From NCBI GenBank assembly GCA_023422485.1, contig JAGTAM010000071.1, forward strand, positions 1-7,863: a stretch of DNA of 7,863 bases. The letters run 5' to 3'. Position 1 is the first letter of the stretch; every line of letters starts with the position of its first letter. Positions 5,938 to 7,863 of the stretch are shown here, piece by piece. The DNA is from Pseudomonadota bacterium. Lineage in GTDB: Bacteria > Pseudomonadota > Alphaproteobacteria > Rhizobiales > Beijerinckiaceae. The translations under genes and the position numbers were made by a program. The notes beneath the pieces were generated by a model. The model was not told the DNA's origin, did no database searches, and was given only the letters and a program-made list of their open reading frames with translations.

Positions 5938-6024
5938 TAGCGAGGCTATTGGGTTCGGGGAGTGACGTCCGCAAAAGGGCCGGAAGGCGCCCTGCGGGCA
6001 AGGACACGTAAGGACGGGTTCCCC

Positions 6025-7434
6025 ATGGCTGTGCGTCCGTTTGTGGCGGCTGCTGCCGTTGCCCTGGCGATGACCCTCGGCGCCTGTCAGGACAGCGCCA
6101 TGCTCGGTGGCGCCTCGACGCGCAGCCTGACGCCGATCCCGCCGCAGACGCTCGCCCTCATGCAGACCAAGGGCATGAGCCAGTCCGACCCGATCCTGAT
6201 CCGCGCTTTCAAGAAGGAAGCGGAGATGGAGGTGTGGAAACGCGGCGCGAACGGCCAGTACGCGCTCCTGAAGACCTTCCCGATCTGCCGCTGGTCGGGC
6301 CAGCTCGGGCCCAAGCTGAAGCAGGGCGACCGGCAGGCCCCGGAGGGCTTCTACACGATCACGCCGGGCCAGATGAACCCGAACTCCAGCTACTACCTGT
6401 CGTTCGACGTCGGCTACCCCAACGCCATCGACCGGGCCAAGGGCAGCACCGGCAACTACATCATGGTGCACGGCACCTGCTCGTCGTCGGGCTGCTTCGC
6501 CATGACCGACGCCTCGATGTCGGAGATCTACGCGATCGCCCGCGAGGCCTTCAACGGCGGCCAGCGCGCCTTCCAGTTTCAATCCTACCCGTTCCGGATG
6601 ACGGCTTCGAACATCGCCAAGTTCCGCAACGATCCCAACGCGCCGTTCTGGAAGAACCTCAAGGAGGGCTCGGATTACTTCGAGACCCTCAAGGAGGAGC
6701 CGCGGGTCGCGGCCTGCGGCACCAAGTACGTGTTCGGCGGAGCCGATGTGGCGGCGGGCAATTGCACGCCCCGGGTCGATCCCCTGGTTGCCGAGAAGCG
6801 CGACCGCGACAGCCACGAGGTGGCCGAGCTGATCGCCAAGGGCACGCCTGCCACCCGCGTCGTCTACGACGATGGCGGCCAGAACCCCGTATTCCGCCCG
6901 CAGAAGCCGGAGAACCCGACCTTCGCCAGCCTGATCGAGAACGAGAAGGACAAGGAGAAGGAGCTGGCCTACACCGCCAAGGAGTATGGCCGCTACCATC
7001 TCGGCGAGGTCAGCCGACCGGAGAGCCTCGCCCTCGGGCCGAACGAGTTCGAGGTCGATGCCAAGGGAAAGCCCGTCCTCGTTGCGGCAGCCTCCACCGA
7101 CGCACCCGGCCCGACCAAGGCCGCGGCCGCCCGCAAGGAGCGGGAGAAGCCGGCGACGGTGGTGGCGGTGCGTGAACCGGCCAAGGCGGGTGAGACGAAG
7201 CCGGGTTCCGCCAAGTCCAACCGCATCGCGGTCGCCGATGCCGATGGCGACGTGAGTGCCTTCAGCAAGGTGCTCGCCAAGAAGCCGGGCAAGGATGAGA
7301 AGCCGGGCAAGGACGAGAAGAGCGCCGAGGCCTCGAAGTCGAAGCCTGCGGCCAAGGAAACGGTGAAGGAGCCGGCCTCCGTGGCCGCCAAGCCCCATGC
7401 GGCGGTGACGACCACCGGCTCCGTCCGTAACTGA
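6025..7434 (+). CDS. L,D-transpeptidase family (YafK/YkuD-like) lipoprotein with long basic tail
   Basis: A 469-residue envelope protein. The ATG at 6025 has AAGGACGGG (6010-6018) upstream and opens a lipoprotein signal: basic start, hydrophobic core, then LGAC with Cys21 as the lipidated residue. An in-frame GTG at 5962 would bury this signal and is rejected. Residues about 50-225 are a YkuD-type catalytic domain of the YafK subgroup, with APEGFYTITPGQMNP (105-119), FDVGYPNAID (127-136) and HGTCSSSGCFAMTD (149-162), giving His149 and Cys157 as the active pair. Known relatives make or cut 3-3 cross-links or protein-peptidoglycan bonds (E. coli YafK/DpaA releases Lpp); which reaction applies here is not visible. 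Residues about 350-469 form a Lys/Ala/Pro/Glu-rich, probably disordered tail with a tandem KPGKDE repeat (420-431; DNA 7282-7317, two 18-base units). It probably acts in the periplasm on the cell wall. It is likely a single-gene unit. Confidence 0.9.
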   Translation: MAVRPFVAAAAVALAMTLGACQDSAMLGGASTRSLTPIPPQTLALMQTKGMSQSDPILIRAFKKEAEMEVWKRGANGQYALLKTFPICRWSGQLGPKLKQGDRQAPEGFYTITPGQMNPNSSYYLSFDVGYPNAIDRAKGSTGNYIMVHGTCSSSGCFAMTDASMSEIYAIAREAFNGGQRAFQFQSYPFRMTASNIAKFRNDPNAPFWKNLKEGSDYFETLKEEPRVAACGTKYVFGGADVAAGNCTPRVDPLVAEKRDRDSHEVAELIAKGTPATRVVYDDGGQNPVFRPQKPENPTFASLIENEKDKEKELAYTAKEYGRYHLGEVSRPESLALGPNEFEVDAKGKPVLVAAASTDAPGPTKAAAARKEREKPATVVAVREPAKAGETKPGSAKSNRIAVADADGDVSAFSKVLAKKPGKDEKPGKDEKSAEASKSKPAAKETVKEPASVAAKPHAAVTTTGSVRN

Positions 7435-7479
7435 GGCAGGCCGTCCGAAGCCGAGACCGTGAGACGGCGAGCGGGAATG

Positions 7480-7507
7480 GCGACGCGACGTCGATCGTCG
7501 CGTTCGC
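7480..7507 (+). terminator. Possible terminator hairpin after the L,D-transpeptidase gene
   Basis: GCGACGCGAC (7480-7489) can pair with GTCGCGTTCGC (7497-7507) if one T is bulged out, around a seven-base loop. It lies 46 bases after the TGA stop. No T-run follows, so termination is only suggested by position. The remaining spacer up to 7607 also has a six-base inverted repeat, CGTCGG (7573-7578) and CCGACG (7586-7591), just before the PPK2 gene. Confidence 0.3.
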
Positions 7508-7607
7508 CCGGGCGGGGTGCGACGGCAGGACCGGCCGCCTTCGCCGCCCTGTCATACGAGGGTGCTCTAAGGCGTCGGGTACGAGCCGACGACCGGACTG
7601 AGCTCCC

Positions 7608-7863
7608 ATGCGCGACGACAGCCGCCTGAACCCCAGCGATTTCGAGGCGATCCGCCGCGAGTTGGCCGACAGCTACGACGAGGAGCTGGAACTCAGCTTC
7701 GACGAGGACCATGACGACGGCCAAGCGCCCTCACGCCGCACCTATTTTCGCGAGTTGCTGCGGCTCCAGCACGAACTGGTCCGGCTCCAAGACTGGGTGA
7801 AGACCGAGGGCCTGCTGGTCGTCGTGATCTTCGAGGGCCGCGATTCGGCCGGCAAGGGCGGCG
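7608..7863 (+). CDS. ppk2: Polyphosphate kinase 2 (PPK2), N-terminal part (cut by right window edge)
   Basis: The first 85 residues of a PPK2 family protein, open to the window edge. PPK2 enzymes use polyphosphate to phosphorylate nucleoside di- or monophosphates, or run in reverse, in the cytoplasm. After an acidic leader (22-38, rich in Asp and Glu: YDEELELSFDEDHDD) comes YFRELLRLQHELVRLQDW (46-63), the conserved first helix, then the strand VVVIFEGRD and the Walker A loop GRDSAGKGG (77-85). Most relatives I recall have GRDAAGKGG, so Ser80 is a mild change that should still bind phosphate. The ATG at 7608 is the only obvious start; the ribosome site is weak. The leader plus direct entry into the helix resembles one-domain class I PPK2, but the class depends on residues beyond the edge. 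The 173-base spacer before it suggests its own promoter, which I could not identify. Confidence 0.9.
   Translation, partial: MRDDSRLNPSDFEAIRRELADSYDEELELSFDEDHDDGQAPSRRTYFRELLRLQHELVRLQDWVKTEGLLVVVIFEGRDSAGKGG

Noticed and set aside
5689..7398. A 569-codon open frame on the minus strand opposite the L,D-transpeptidase gene
   Set aside because: It is antisense to a protein with a clear lipobox and catalytic motif. Its composition (Gly, Arg, Leu and His-rich) is what high-GC codon bias produces on the opposite strand, and no domain is recognisable.

Overview
The window is GC-rich DNA, and nearly every coding frame carries the strong G/C third-position bias of a high-GC alphaproteobacterium. 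Gene families (malonyl-CoA decarboxylase, D-3-hydroxybutyrate dehydrogenase, DUF1796, YafK-type L,D-transpeptidase with a long tail, PPK2), a Rhizobiales-style palindromic intergenic repeat and a possible sigma-EcfG-like promoter together suggest Methylobacterium/Methylorubrum or a close relative. The genus is an inference; it was not tested by a search. It looks like an ordinary chromosomal segment. I see no transposase, integrase, phage gene, CRISPR array, tRNA or rRNA.

Layout, left to right. (1) 1-408, minus: N-terminal part of an MFS transporter that runs off the left edge. (2) 409-736: non-coding. (3) 737-940, plus: a 67-residue uncharacterised protein with a strong ribosome binding site. 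(4) 941-1129: a spacer with three separate perfect-stem inverted repeats. (5) 1130-2539, plus: malonyl-CoA decarboxylase. (6) 2540-2793: two tandem copies of a palindromic repeat element, then a possible general-stress promoter. (7) 2794-3150, plus: a CsbD-like protein with one C-terminal membrane helix. (8) 3160-3185: a strong hairpin between convergent genes. (9) 3199-3984, minus: D-3-hydroxybutyrate dehydrogenase. (10) 4201-5154, plus: accA, the acetyl-CoA carboxylase carboxyltransferase alpha subunit. (11) 5151-5876, plus: a DUF1796 protein whose GTG start overlaps the accA stop. (12) 6025-7434, plus: a lipoprotein L,D-transpeptidase-family enzyme. (13) 7608-7863, plus: N-terminal part of a polyphosphate kinase 2, cut by the right edge.

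Three central genes act on the acetyl-CoA node. AccA contributes to making malonyl-CoA, malonyl-CoA decarboxylase returns malonyl-CoA to acetyl-CoA, and 3-hydroxybutyrate dehydrogenase feeds products of polyhydroxybutyrate breakdown towards acetoacetate and acetyl-CoA. PPK2 at the right edge handles another storage polymer, polyphosphate. The genes lie in different orientations and are mostly separate transcription units, so the link is thematic. The only tight coupling visible is accA with the DUF1796 gene.

No clearly new multi-gene system is visible. The points most worth a second look are the accA-DUF1796 overlap, the stress-promoter candidate before the CsbD-like gene, the tandem palindromic repeats and the hairpin cluster before the malonyl-CoA decarboxylase gene.
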